Source: Lycium barbarum (Eukaryota > Streptophyta > Magnoliopsida > Solanales > Solanaceae). From it: a stretch of DNA of 64,000 nucleotides. Position numbers and translations under genes: made by a program. The stretch spans positions 29,328,231 to 29,392,230 of the forward strand of contig NC_083344.1 of NCBI RefSeq assembly GCF_019175385.1, read 5' to 3'. Below, in pieces: positions 21,496 to 33,870 of this stretch. The notes under the pieces are model-generated. The model was not told the DNA's origin. It made no database searches and saw nothing but the letters and a program-made list of their open reading frames with translations. The number at the start of each line of letters is the position of its first letter. Position 1 is the stretch's first letter.

Positions 21496-23865
21496 TGTTA
21501 CACCTCGGAAAATTTCCCGTTGGTACGCAAGTAAATGAACTAATGATGTGTGCGAGGAGTGCGAGTGTATAATGTTTCATGGGAAATGTATGAAAAGGGA
21601 TGTGGATGATTATAATGAAAAGTCGAGAAATGAGAAAAATTGAAAGTTGGCAAAACTGCCCAGTGGTCGTATATTGCAAAATACGGACCGTAAAGTGCAA
21701 TACGGTCCGTAAACTGCCATGCAAAAGCTTCAACTTTCTGCCAGTGGTCGTAAAGTGCAATTATGGACCGTAAACTGGTATACGGTACGTAAACTGCCTG
21801 GTCGTAAACTGGCATGCCAAACTTCAACTTTCTGCCAGCCGAGGAAATGGTTAAAAATGACCTGGTGGACGGACCGTAAAGTGATTTACGGCCCGTAAAC
21901 CATGGTCGTAAACCACCATGAAGGCAGCCCAGCTTCTGGTTCTGGAAATGGCTAAATGCGCCCATGGAGGACGAGCCGTATAGTGGAATACGGTCCGTAA
22001 ACCTCCATGGACGACCACTGTTCATCCGACACAGATTTTCCAATTCATTAAATATGAGGATCAAGACTTATTTTATTTCATTACAACATTACACCACTTC
22101 TCTCTAGAACTTCTCTCTACATTTATTATGCGAGTTTTCAAGGATTATAAGCCATCAATAACATTAAGACAAGTGAATCAAGGATAAGGGAATCATCAAG
22201 GATCATCCAAGTCAAGAAATCCAAATGGAGAAAAACTAGGGTTTTGCTCAAAGAAGAGTATTATCAACCAAAGCTTGTTCCTACAACTTCTAAGGTAAGA
22301 TTCATGATTTTTACAAGATGTTTAAGGTATTGGAGAATTAAAATACATGGATTGTAGAAAATGTGGTCAACTAGGTCATGAATCATAAATAGTGACATTT
22401 TGAGAAATAGTTTGAATTGAGTTATGAATGTTGTTGTGTTGTGATATGAATGTGTTATAAATGGTATTAAGATCATGAACTAAACACTTTAGATGAATGG
22501 ACGAAGATGGGTGTTGTAATCATGAATGTGGGTGAATTAGAGGCAAATTGAGGAATCTAGATAATATGGATAATGTGAATGACTAATGGCCATTGTTATG
22601 ATATTAATGAAGGTATAAACGCTAGCATTGGAAGGGAACGTGCAAGTGTAGAATAGTTCGACGGAAAGGTATGTAAGGCTAACCCTTCTTTCATAAGGCA
22701 TGGTTCTTGGCAAAATTCCTAATTCCTCCATATGAGTATGTTGTCTTCACATGGTTGACATTCCGAGTTCATAAGCTCACGACCCTTGATATGTACTATG
22801 ATTATACTATGTTCCTCGTATGACGAGTAAGGCCATAATGGAGATGTAACGATAACGATGAGAATAGTAATGATAATGATATCAAAAATGATGCAAAAGG
22901 TGCCTACGGGCTATTATACTTATATGTGCCTATGAAGGGCTATAATGAACCCTGAGCTTATAACGCCAGGTAGAATATATGTATATGAATATGTATGAAG
23001 TATGTATACGATTACGAAACGCGCGCGCACGTCTGCAGATGGTACGGATAACCCTGAAGCCTTGGTAGGGCCAGGTAGAAATAACATTGAGCCTTGGTTG
23101 ACCAAGTACGTATGAAACACCGAACCTTATGGTCGGGTACGCTATGTATGTATATAAGTGTATGGCTATGTATATAATATGAATATGAATGTGATAAGAC
23201 TATGTATAAGAATACGAATAAGGACATGTATATGAATATGAGCACAAGTATGGTACGAGTTTTATTATGGGATACGAACGACGATGTATTCAAGTTAGCG
23301 ACATGATGATGATGATATTACTGTCTCCCCTCCCATGCTATCTTCATATGATATCTATTATGCTTCTATATTGATGTTGATCATGATTTACATACACAGT
23401 ACATTCTTCGTACTGACGTCCTTTTGTTTGTGGACGCTGCGTCATGCCCGTAGGTGCACAGGGAGACAGACTTGATCCATAGCTGCTTATTCAGAGATTG
23501 CATAGCAGAGCTCCATTTCTTCCGGAGCCGTAGCTTTTGGGTACTTATTCTTTTGTGTATATAATTATGGGCATAGCGGGGTCCTATCCCGCTCATACGA
23601 TATGTCATACTCTTAGAGGCTCGTAGTCATGTATATGTGGGTAGAGATGTTCGGCCATGTCGGCCCATGTTTTGTATATCTTTTGTTAGCCACGTCGGCC
23701 TTGTACTTATGATGTGGCACAGATGCCTATGAGATGTTAAATGATGATGGTCGACTAATGGGATCAATATGATTAACGATAAGAAAAGCACGAATTGACT
23801 TATGGTTCACCTAGATGTTATGTTATGTACGATAAGGGGGTGCTCGGGTGGGGTAGCACCGGGTG
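21496..23865 (+). mobile_element. E4 3' LTR (end truncated)
   Basis: Matches 10995-13409 almost base for base, then stops after GGTAGCACCGGGTG, about 45 bp short of the LTR end, where E6 interior sequence begins. The element's 3' TSD is therefore lost. Tandem hairpin at 23397-23436 and AGCGGG hairpin at 23575-23593. Confidence 0.9.
23397..23436 (+). other. LTR tandem hairpin, E4 3' LTR copy
   Basis: CAGTAC, 7 nt, GTACTG (perfect six pairs here; the 5' LTR copy has a mismatch), A, then CGTCC, 10 nt, GGACG. Confidence 0.6.
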
Positions 23866-25260
23866 TAAGATATTCTTGATGTAAGTACAAGAATTACCGA
23901 TAGCCCAGACCGTGCATAAGAATCCCTGTTAAAAGGAAAAAAATAAAAGAAAAGAGAGAATCAAGTAAAGTGTATGGGTGAAGGGAAATTTTGATGTTGC
24001 GTTAGCTCGAAGACAGTATACAGCAAAGATCGATTCAGTTGCTACAGGAAAGCAAGGGATACTATATTACCAGTTTCTGAGGTTATCCTTAAGGAAGAAA
24101 GAGTAAGTTAAACTCCAAAATGATGAAGGCATGAAATATCTGTGAAGCGTAAGAAGGATACATAAAGGTCAGAGGAGTAAGAATTTCTGAGTACTAAAAG
24201 GGGATAAAAAGGAAGATGGGACCAAAAGTCGATAAAGGCATATGGTAAGTACTGGGTAAATGAGCATATAAGGGTTTAAATGATAAAGGCCAAAGAGACA
24301 ACGAGGATGATAAAGTATGAAGAACTAGTAGACAGACAGGTGATAAGAAAAAGAGATGACCATGAGTACGAGTATAAATTTTAGCCATAAGAGAAAGAGA
24401 ATAATATTCAAGAATTGATTGGGCAAGAAATTCAGCGAACTCGAGAATACACTCATTGATTGTAAAACAACAGTAATCAAGAAATACCAAAGAAATTGTG
24501 AAACCATAAATATAGAGTCTACATGTACGTAAGGATGATGAGCTAGTAATTGCACGAGCAAAAACTGTATATGTCAAGAAGAAACCATGTTATTGCTCAT
24601 ATAAAGAAACCAAGGAATCCAAGAAAGATTAATCGTCAGAAATTGAGGCGCGCTCCAATGTATTGAATTATCGAATACTACTACATTAGAACTGGGAATG
24701 CCAAAGATTCAATGTGAAAAAAACCAAAAGGGTTAAGGAAAATATTAACTAGTTGAGCAGAATCAATCAGTGCCAGCACAATTGAGCGGTATGTAGACAA
24801 GAGATAGAGTATCATTTCAGCAGAAGAGCTCCAAATACAACTGTCAATCAACTGAGAAATAGAGGGTAGAGCTCAGAAGGGTAAAAAGGAAGGAAAAACT
24901 AAATATCAAGTTGATCACTATTTCTATGAGTGATGAGGTTAAAGGATAAGTTCTTAGAAATCGCCAGTAAAATATGAGGAAAGATTGAATGGGCCATAAG
25001 TATAAAGATTTACACTCCAAAATGAACATGAGAGGATTGTCGCTTCAACAAATCGATATAGCATAATAAGTCTGCAAATTATGGTTACAGTTTATTAACT
25101 TAAGGTGTATCGCCTCCAAGGAACTAAGAGGAGGATCATAAGTTGCATAGTTGAAATAAGTCCGGTTCTGAATATGTGAGTAGGACTTCAAGTAAGTAAA
25201 GTAAATACCAACAGAAGCAGGTGAGAATATTGACATCAACGACAAAATGAGTTCTAATTC
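23866..25260 (+). mobile_element. E6 non-coding interior (3' part)
   Basis: No reading frame with a recognisable domain. 24764-24870 matches E12 about 58322-58435 (AATCAATCAGTG.CAG and GCAGAAGAGCTC), so E6 and E12 interiors are related. Its 5' part and 5' LTR are missing; the left junction with the E4 LTR is at 23865/23866. Confidence 0.65.
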
Positions 25261-25296
25261 AACATTCGAGGATGATTGTTCCTAAGGGGGGAAGGC
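25261..25296 (+). other. E6 pre-PPT hairpin and polypurine tract
   Basis: AACATTCG, AGGA, TGATTGTT (one T-G pair and one mismatch), then AAGGGGGGAAGGC and the LTR start TGTTACACCCCG at 25297. Confidence 0.75.
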
Positions 25297-26126
25297 TGTT
25301 ACACCCCGTACTTTTGGAGAAGCACTTATCAAATTTTAACGTATGTATGTTGAACTATGGCTAAGTAAAAAAAATTTGGATAATAAGGAGCGAAGCATTA
25401 TTCAGTATATTCTAGGAGTAAAGGATGCACATAGGGAATACCGGGAGTTCCTATAAGGAAATGAGTTGAAGAAGTTGAGTTAGTATGACTTTGGAAGAAA
25501 ATGAGTGTTACTTTGAACGACAAAGTATGAACCAAATAAGCAAAAGAATATCTTCTAGCACGTGAAGTGTTTTGAAGAAAATCAACCTGCTAAATTGAAG
25601 TTCATGAAGTCTAGTTTCCAAGTCTGACTAAAAAGTTATGGATGTTTCAAGTCTGGCTGACAGGCCAGAGATTTGGTCAGCGCGAACGCGCCACCACTAG
25701 TTGCGAACGCGTAGAAGGGCGTCAGACAACCCAGTGCTTCCGCGTCACTTCCAAGCGTGATCGCGCAGGGTCAATTTTAAGTCGGTGCTAACTGACCTTC
25801 AACTTGAATAAAAGGCAAAAATTGGGTCTTAGGGCCTCATTTCTCCACTCTTCTTCACCGAAAACCATCTGACAAACCCAAGAAACATTGAAGTATCATT
25901 TTGTGAGTGGATTAAAGAAACGAGACTATATACGAGTCTCTGGAAGCATATAGGGTTTTGTAGTTCTTATTCTGAACATCAAATCTTGACAGGACAAAGG
26001 AATCTATCGAAGATAAATAAGATTTCAAGCTATTCCAATCTTAATTGAGGTAAGGATATTCTTTAATATTGATATTATGAATCGTATTATGGAGATTTAG
26101 TTGATAAAGCTTCGTAAAGTCGATTG
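25297..26126 (+). mobile_element. E6 3' LTR, first part
   Basis: Begins TGTTACACCCCGTAC after the polypurine tract and runs to the E7 insertion (TSD gattg at 26122-26126). At 25678-25770 it has a CpG-rich patch with GCGAACGCG twice and GATCGCGC, at about the place where the other TGTTACACC LTRs carry ACGGACCGT arrays. Confidence 0.8.
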
Positions 26127-26550
26127 TGTCACACCCTAATCTTGATAGGGCATGATGGACACCCGACCCTTACTTAGGGCCGAGCGAACCCGCTGACTCT
26201 TATTACACACATAATCTCTTTGGACTCTTAAATCAATAAAAATGAAATAAATAGTAAAGTCTTTCAGAAACATTCTTTTCGTTGTTCTCAAGCCAAGTAA
26301 AATCTGTAATCATATAGAATTTGTAACATAATGCACAATGGTACGTCGGCTTACAGAGCCGCTTACGAGATTGACTTTCTATATACATTACCCTGTCTGC
26401 AAAGTCTCTAACATCAATCAGGAAAATCATAACATGTACACTCTGACTCGGCAACACTCTGGAATGAAATGGAGCCCGCCAATCCCGCTAGAACAGCCTC
26501 TAGCAATGTCTTCTACTCATCTGTATGTACCTGCGTGGCATGAAATGCAG

Positions 26551-26588
26551 CCCCCGAAGAAAGGGGGTCAGTACGGAATATGTACTGA
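26551..26588 (-). other. LTR tandem hairpin, E7 copy
   Basis: Minus strand: TCAGTAC, 7 nt, GTACTGA, perfect; then CCCCC, 7 nt, GGGGG, perfect. The cleanest copy with E11. Confidence 0.65.
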
Positions 26589-26699
26589 GCATGTAAAGCA
26601 TGAAGTACCGTAAAGTGGATCATAACCAAAATGGAGATTTACTAGAAACAAGTATGACTTTTAAAACATCAATACATATGCCTTTTAAAATGAGAATCA

Positions 26700-27030
26700 T
26701 GCATGCCATTATCAAATACCGTACCCAGCCCATTATAGGACTCAGTGGACAAAGTCATGTCATCATGTCAGCATACTATCATATCATCATGCATATATAT
26801 ACCGTACCCGACCCTCTAGTGAGGGACTCGGTGGATAAAATTATGTCATCATACTATCATATCATCATGCATGCATATATATATATACCGTACCCGGCTC
26901 TCTAGTGAGGGACTCGGTGAATGAAGTCATCATACGCCCTCCAGGCCACCATAACATATCATCATCTCATCATGTCATCATATATATATATACCGTACCC
27001 GGCCCTCTAGTGAGGGACTCGGTGAAGGAC
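26700..27030 (-). repeat. Stem-loop module array in E7
   Basis: Three main copies of ACCGTACCCG followed by a CCCTC-TAGT-GAGGG stem (26812-26825, a weaker one near 26898, and 27003-27016) and GACTCGGTG, separated by CATCATAC and (TA)n spacers; a fourth, decayed one starts near 26728. The same module occurs singly or doubly in E1, E5, E9, E11 and E12. Confidence 0.75.
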
Positions 27031-29482
27031 ATATTAAGGCGTGCACGAGCAGAGTAGTGAGAAACCACATGCATAAAAACAATTTTTTTAAGACTCGATA
27101 GATAAGTACACTAATTGACGCTTGAAAGATCACAACCACGTTTCGAGTCAATCTGAGTTAGTATAAGAAAGGTATGGACATTATTCCTTACAAAAACCTT
27201 TACAAACATTTCAAAGCAATCCGAGACCGCCTATGAAAGTTAGGGACATTAATCCTTATAGAACTCTTTTAGGAGCAAGAACCCTTTATGCTTTGCTTGA
27301 TATTAAATCATACAATAAGCTTGACTATACTAAGTATACTCATGTCAAGAAGTGAATAAGAATCGTAAATAAGCTCGGAATTAAAGAATGGAGTTACCCC
27401 GAAATTCGTGTCATACCTTACTTAGTTCTAGGACATGCCAAAGAAAGAAAGGGTAAGCCTTACATACTTGGAAGATGATTCTCGACTTTCAACTTACTTC
27501 CCGTCTTGAAACTCGCTTAAGAATTATTCGTAGCCTCGTACTCTACATATGGAATCATTCACAATATCATTAGGATCATCGTCGTACGTTCGTCTCGAAA
27601 CTTTAATTAAAATCCTTTTAAATTCTGCCGAAATTCGGGCAGCATTTCCGCTGTTTATATGCCTAGCCCGAGATTCCAATTCAACAACCAACAACATCAA
27701 CAACAATACCAATAGTATTAACATCATTTCCAATACCGACGTATGCCATAAAACAGCCCGCGCACTATTTTCTAAATTTCTCAACCAACCAAATTTGCGA
27801 TATAACTATTTAATAATTTTATTTCCATATAGAAGCTGAAATTAACACTGACAACATCAATAACCACATCCTCCACATATCACAAGTTAAATACATTTAT
27901 TTTCATCCAAAGTTTTCTTCAAATCTCGTTCCATAATTCACAGCACCAACAAACGAATTTATCAGGCTATTCCCTCCGTTCTAATCCGTTAAAACTCTAA
28001 ATAAACTGGTTAATAATGAAAGGGAACCTTATTCATACCTTAAGAATGCAGCCACCACGTTATGACTCTTCTCTTTGGTTGATTTTTAGCTCAAATTGAA
28101 AACAACGCAGCGTACAACACTTTTCTCTTCATGGGCTTCGGGATTCGGGGCTCAGATTTTGGTCAACATTGGTTTTTCTTCTCTCCAAGGCTCTTCTCTC
28201 TCTCTTTCCAAAATTGTCTGGTGTTCTTTGTCTGAAAAATGAGGAGAAAGGGCTGAAATGTCACTTAAATAGGCATGGGTCATGGGCCTAACCCGGTTGG
28301 GCCCGGATTGGGCCTAGCCAACTGACCGTTTTGCCTTAAAATGTCCGTATCTCATTATCCCGACGTCGGCTATGGAGCCACGACCTATGGTTGGAAATCT
28401 AATTCAATTATCTATAACGTTCGTTCTGGGAGTTTTCCCAAATGCCCAAATACCGATGGGGTCATGGCCTCCCGAAGTCAGATCACCCAAAAACGTAACT
28501 TAAAATTATTTGTTTGGAGGGCTTCCACTTTGATTTGCCTCAAGGGTCCTTCTTGAGTTGTGTTTAACTTCACATATGTGATTCATATAACTTGTCACAT
28601 GTCCTTAAAAAAATCTCGACGTGTGGACCCCACCTCGGCTTACGAATAATCCGACGTACAAAAATACGGGATATAATACTATCGACGTGAGTTTAAACAT
28701 GATTGTCAATTTTTTTTAGGAAGCACGTGTCACGCTCATTCTCTGAAAACGTGGGGTATAACAGATTGATTGGTTGAGAAATTGGGTAAACATCGTGTGG
28801 GATGTTTTGTTGAGTATATTGGGATTGATGATGATGTTGTGGATATTAGTGTAGCTATTATTATTGTTTTGTTGGTACTGTAATTTCAAGCTAGGGATAT
28901 AAATAGAGGAGATGCTGCCTGAATTTCAGCAGATTCTAAGAGGATTTAATTTGAAGGCTCAAGACAGCATATGACGATGAGCCTAACTCTAGTATGAATG
29001 GTTTTATATGTGTAGATTATGAGACGAAGAATGATCGTATGTAGATTTCAAGACAGCAAGTAGGTTGGAAATTCGAGACATAAGCGCCAGCTATGTTAAG
29101 GCTAATCCCTTTCTTTCTAAAGGCATGATTCTCTTCTCATGAGTCCATACATGTCTTCCATAATATCCTTATTCCCAAAAGCTAGAAGTTCATGATTCTT
29201 AAAGTTCTTATGATGCTAAAGATAGATGTTTTGTATGATAATAATTATTATGATGATGATTTCATTTCTGGATGTGGTTTTGATGCTATTATGAGATTAT
29301 TGAGCTTATTTCATGATTTTCTTGATTTTATTCATTGTTGTTGATCTCACCTTATGATAGTTGTTCCTTCAAGGTGAGATATAGCGATGATGATTGTTCC
29401 ACAATATATATATCAGAGGTTACCGAACTTACGTCACTCTGATAAAGTAGTAGCTTTTATTTGGGCTCTCATGCATGCTATT

Positions 29483-29488
<6 letters not shown>

Positions 29489-29576
<88 letters not shown>
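29489..29576. repeat. (AT)n microsatellite
   Basis: About 40 uninterrupted AT units with one GT change near 29561. The Y/I-repeat frames over it are spurious. Confidence 0.95.
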
Positions 29577-29900
29577 GGGATTTTGGGAGAGGTGACGGCG
29601 TTATATACGCATAACTACCTGATCAGTTGGTATATTATGATATCGTCCCGGACACGAGATGCCTAGACGCAGAATATATAGGTATGGATCGGGTTGTTCA
29701 TTCTGCAGCAATATACATAATGATGATATGATATATGGATCGAGCTACACGTTCTGCAGCAATATATATATAATGTTTATTTTTCTAAAGATAAGCATGC
29801 ATGATATCTACCTTAAGAGGCAATCAGATGTACAATTTATCTCTTTACCTGATGTTATGTTCCATGTCTCTTGTTATGTAGTTATTCATGCTTTACATGC

Positions 29901-29941
29901 TCAGCATATTGTTCGTACTGACGTCCATTTTCTTGTGGACG
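29901..29941 (+). other. LTR tandem hairpin, E6 copy
   Basis: TCAGCAT against GTACTGA (weak first stem), then CGTCC, 10 nt, GGACG, perfect. CGTCC/GGACG type, followed by a CATGCTCGCAGGT box. Confidence 0.55.
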
Positions 29942-30065
29942 GTGTGTTCATGCTCGCAGGTTCAGGTAGCTAGACAAGCGATCCAGCTCAGTAGGTCTTC
30001 CACTCAGCTGCAGTCAGTGCAGTCAACTTGGTTGGGAGCTGCATTCCCTTCTGGTATGCTATTCT

Positions 30066-30947
30066 TGTTACACCTTGGAAAATCCCTTGTATATGTACAG
30101 TGAATAAGCTAACAAAGGACATAGCGTATGCGATGTTTGGATGAGTAAGAAATAGTATTTGATGACCCTCAACGAGATTTCAAAGGCATATAATGCAAGG
30201 AAAGAAAGTTGCCAAGGAAAGCGAATCATATGTTGTGTATCGGATAAGAATTTCGAGCACAGAGTCTATGATGGCATAAGGATGTCTCGGAGACAAGTAA
30301 CAGCGTCCCTTAGATTTGTATTGAAGCGTTGAACAAGTGTTAAGAAGGTTCCATAAGGATCGGAGATCAAACGAGTCGACGAGAACGAAAACGGAACCAC
30401 TGGGCATTATACGGCCCAACCTATGGGCCGTATAAATTGTACCAGCCGTATGTTGGACCGTATAATTGGCAAAGGAGGGCAGCAGCTACTGGACCAAACA
30501 TACGGCCACACATACGGTTCATATAAATGCCCACAGGTAGACAGGGAGGAGAGCTTGACCCAGATTCGCAGTAGCTGTCAGCCGATTGAAAGCACTCCTT
30601 TGTTCCGAAGGTGCTTGATTATTCTTTTGTGTATATTTGTATATGTTGGGCTCGACGGGGTCCTGTCCCGTCTATGCGTTTTGTACCTCAGTAGAGGCTC
30701 GTAGATACACGGTGTGGGTTATGTATTTTGGTAAAGTCACGATGGTATAATTGTATATATTATTTTTGATAGCCTCAAGGGCTTATGTATATGAAACTAT
30801 TTATGTTTACAAATGAAAGATTACTCCCTTATGATTTGAGTATAAAATCGATAAAAAAGTAGTTAATGAGTATGATGCGTAGCAGAACGAGCGGTGCTCG
30901 GTGGTTAGCCCCGGGTACCTGTCGTGGCCCCTAGCTGGGTCGTGACA
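30066..30947 (+). mobile_element. E8 5' LTR
   Basis: 882 bp from TGTTACACC to CGTGACA, followed by a primer site. The 3' partner starts at 39673 and is near-identical up to about 40280. It is much shorter than the other LTRs here and lacks the tandem hairpin, but keeps ACGGACCGT-type motifs (30415-30520) and the GACGGG hairpin (30654-30672). Confidence 0.9.
30654..30672 (+). other. GACGGG hairpin, E8 LTR copy
   Basis: GACGGG, 7 nt, CCCGTC, perfect. E4 has AGCGGG/CCCGCT at the same place in its LTR (13088-13106), so the stem pairs change together. Confidence 0.6.
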
Positions 30948-30951
30948 AAAG

Positions 30952-31106
30952 TGGTAACCGAGCAGTTCAGTCCTAGGAAGTGTCTACGAGCCATGTCTAG
31001 TAGAGTCTTGTTTATGGTGTGTTGCGTGCCACATCAATAAACAAGAGGCTACAGGGCATTTAGCAAAAATGACCATCTTTCTTCTTATGAGATCGTGCGA
31101 TAGAGC
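30952..31106 (+). other. E8 primer site (mutated) and leader
   Basis: TGGTAACCGAGC at 30952-30963 differs from the iMet primer site at two positions. The leader matches the non-autonomous elements and ends with GATCGTGCGATAGAGC at 31091-31106. Confidence 0.75.
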
Positions 31107-31152
31107 CGTGTATAAGATTTTATCCTCCCTAACAGTGTGTTGTGATTTCATA

Positions 31153-32426
31153 ATGCCGCCAAAGGGAAAGGATACAGCCGCCCAGAAGGGCAATATTACG
31201 GCAAAGAGGCAGGTAGAAAGAGGGCCTCCGATGAATGTAGAAGAAGGCGAATCACATAATGAGGCCTTGTCTAATACTTCTTCTACCCCGCCTAATGTGG
31301 AAGAACAAGGAGGAGCTCCAGCTCCATCCCCTCCACCGGTTACTTCGGGTCAAAAAGTGATCGAGGCCACTCAGTTATTGACACAATTGGTTGCCGCTCA
31401 GGCACAGTGACAAAATGTCTGTTCAAGTGATCGGGCAGCGAGTACCAAAGCCCGTTATTTTATGAGCCTAAATCCTCCGAAATTCTTCGGGTCAAAGCCA
31501 AATGAAGACCCGCAAAATTTCATAGATGAGATGTTGAGGACATTGAAGATTGTCCATGCCTCCGAAACTGAATCCGTGGAGTTGGCATCTTATAGACTCC
31601 GGGATGTGGCAGTTTTATGGTATAACAACTAGGTATTATCAATAGGAGAGAATGCGCCTCCTCTGGTTTGGCAAGAATTCGTGGATGCATTTATTCGTCA
31701 CTATTTGCCACCCGAGGTCCGCCGAGCTAGAGCGGATAGATTTCTACATCTGAGGCAAGGAAATATGAGTGCCCGAGAGTATAGCATGCAATTTAATTCC
31801 TTGGCTAGATACGCCCCGACTATGGTGGCAGACATGGGAGATCGGGTACAGAGGTTTGTGAGTGGTTTGGGACCACATTTGTTTAAAGATTGTTGGACGG
31901 CCTCTCTACAAGATGGGATGGACATTTCCCGAATACAAGCCCATGCCCAGAACTTAGAGGGACGACGACAACCACAAAGGGATGATCGCGACAGTGATAG
32001 AAGACAAAGCAAAAGGGCTAGATCTATGGGCACAGGCAGTGATTATATAGGGGGATCGAGGCTGACCTATTCCCGACATTTAGGTCAGTCAGTGACTAGT
32101 GCGCCTCCACAATTCGCGGTAGGGGATTTGATCGCTCTTTTCCTTCAGGACAAGGTCAGAGTTCGAGAACTTCGGGTTCTCAGTTTGGGGGTGATTACAG
32201 TCAGAGGAGACCAGCAGTTCCCCGATGTAGTCGGTGCTGGAAGTTACACTTAGGGCCATGTCACCAGGACACAGATGCTTGTTATGTTTGTGGACAGACT
32301 GGACATTTGATGCGAGATTGTCCCTCGCGGTATGGTATAGGTGGGGTTCAGGCCACAGGCTCGGCAGCTGGTTCTTCATCAGTACGCTTGGTAGGGTAGA
32401 CTTCTCAGATGTCAGCAGGTCGAGGT
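31153..32426 (+). pseudogene. E8 gag remnant
   Basis: Starts at ATG 31153 (MPPKGKDTAAQKG), as usual for this lineage just after the leader. Stops at 31408-31410 and 31630-31632 break it, but the capsid core is readable: PPKFFGSKPNEDPQNFIDEM, WQEFVDAFIRHYLPPEVR and LRQGNMSAREYSMQFNSLAR. After a frameshift near 32130 there are two zinc knuckles: C..C...H...C, then CYVCGQTGHLMRDC (CX2CX4HX4C; codons 32280-32321). Gag would package the RNA; this copy cannot make a full protein. Confidence 0.9.
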
Positions 32427-32820
32427 AGAGGCAGAGGGGCAGCATCTACTTCAGGTGCCACTCAGCCCCGTGTATATGCTTTAGCCGGACGACAGGATCT
32501 CGAGTCCTCTCCGGATGTGGTTACAGGTATATTGTCTATATTCTCCCGTGATGTGTATGCATTGATAGATCCGGGTTCTACATTCTTTATATTACTCCAT
32601 ATGTTGTTGGGTGTATTGGGGTGAAACTTGAGGCAATCAAACCTCTTGAGGTGTCTACTCCGGTTGGTGATCCTGTGATAGCAAGACAAGTGTATAAAGA
32701 TTGTGTAGTTGTGATATGTGATCGCCAGACAAAAGCTGATTTGATTGAGCTATAATGTTAGATTTCGATGTAATTATGGGTATGGATTGGTTGGCATCGT
32801 GCTATGCTAATGTTGATTGC
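32427..32820 (+). pseudogene. E8 retropepsin-like protease remnant
   Basis: Frame with PRVYALAGRQ, PDVVTGILSIF and the active-site region VYALIDPGST, the D-x-G-S form of the aspartic protease motif. The frame breaks near 32624; after degraded sequence it resumes in FDVIMGMDWLASCYANVDC (from 32755), the C-terminal strand of the protease. Would cleave Gag-Pol if intact. Confidence 0.8.
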
Positions 32821-33870
32821 CGATTGAAAGTGGTTCGATTCCAATTTCCGGGAGAGCCCGTGCTTGAATGGAAGGGTAATGCAGCATCTCCGAAGGGTAG
32901 GTTTATTTCCTACCTTAGGGCAAGGAAGATGATAGCCAAGGGATATATTTATCACTTAGTTCGGGTTCACGACACCGAGGCAAAGCCGCAAACTTTCCAA
33001 TCAGTTCCGGCAGTGAATGAATTTCCAGATGTGTTTCCAGACGAACTTCCAGGTCTTTCTCCAAAAAGAGAGATTGACTTCGCTATTGACGTATTGCCGG
33101 ATACCAAGCCTATTTATATCCCTTCTTACCGAATGGCTCCGGCAGAGTTGAAAGAGTTAAAGGCACAGTTGAAAGATTTGCTTGAAAAGGGGTTTATTAG
33201 ACCCAACACATCACCGTGGAGAGCACCGGTCTTGTTTGTGAGAAAGAAAGACGGTTATCTATGAATGTGTATCAATTATAGGCAATTGAACAAAGTGACG
33301 ATAAAGAAAAAATATCCTCTTCCAAGGATTGATGACTTATTCGATCAACTGCAAGGTGCCAAGTGGTTTTCTAAAATAGATTTGAGGTTGGACTACCATC
33401 AAGTGAGAGTTAGCGATACGGATATTCCCAAAACAGCCTTCAGAACGAGATATGGCCACTATGAATTCAGAGTGATGTCGTTTGGGTTGACTAATGCTCC
33501 GGCTGTGTTTATGAATTTGATGAACAACCTATTCAGGCCTCTCTTGGACTTATTTGTGATAGTATTTATTGATGATATTCTGGTGTATTCTCGCACAGAA
33601 TCAGAAAATGCAGATCACTTGCGAATTGTTCTTGGCATCCTTCGAGCCCGAGCATTGTATGCAAAATTTTCAAAGTGCGAGTTCTGTCTAAATTCTGTGA
33701 CATTTCTGGGCCACGTTATTTCAAATGATGGCTTTCGAGTTGACACTCAGAAAATTGAAGCTGTGAAGACATGGCCAAGTCCTACGACGCCTACAGAAGT
33801 TTGTAGCTTTCTGGGTTTGGCAGGTTATTATAGAAGATTCGTAGAGGCTTCTCATCTATTTCAGCCCCAT
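32821..33870 (+). pseudogene. E8 reverse transcriptase remnant
   Basis: RT of the Ty3/gypsy type: [85 protein letters not shown] and catalytic [10 protein letters not shown] (DD codons 33571-33576), then [14 protein letters not shown] and [12 protein letters not shown]. One in-frame TGA at 33262-33264 sits where an arginine codon is expected and looks like CGA to TGA decay. A frameshift lies near 33850. Confidence 0.92.

Larger units (their letters stand above)
26127..28763 (-). mobile_element. E7: solo LTR, TSD gattg
   Basis: 2637 bp, minus strand: starts TGTTATACCCCACG (complement of 28750-28763) and ends AGGGTGTGACA. Perfect duplication gattg at 26122-26126 and 28764-28768. No interior. 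It carries a tandem hairpin with both stems perfect and an array of CCCTC..GAGGG modules. Confidence 0.95.
28764..30065 (+). mobile_element. E6 3' LTR, second part
   Basis: Continues the E6 LTR after E7. It contains a microsatellite at about 29489-29576, CATCATG-type spacers and the tandem hairpin at 29901-29941, and is cut at 30065 by E8. The remainder of the LTR is not found on the far side of E8. Confidence 0.75.

Noticed and set aside
30423..30704. ORF 30423-30704 in the E8 LTR and its copy near 40057-40347
   Set aside because: Lies wholly in LTR sequence and runs into RNase H only because of the chance junction at 40283.
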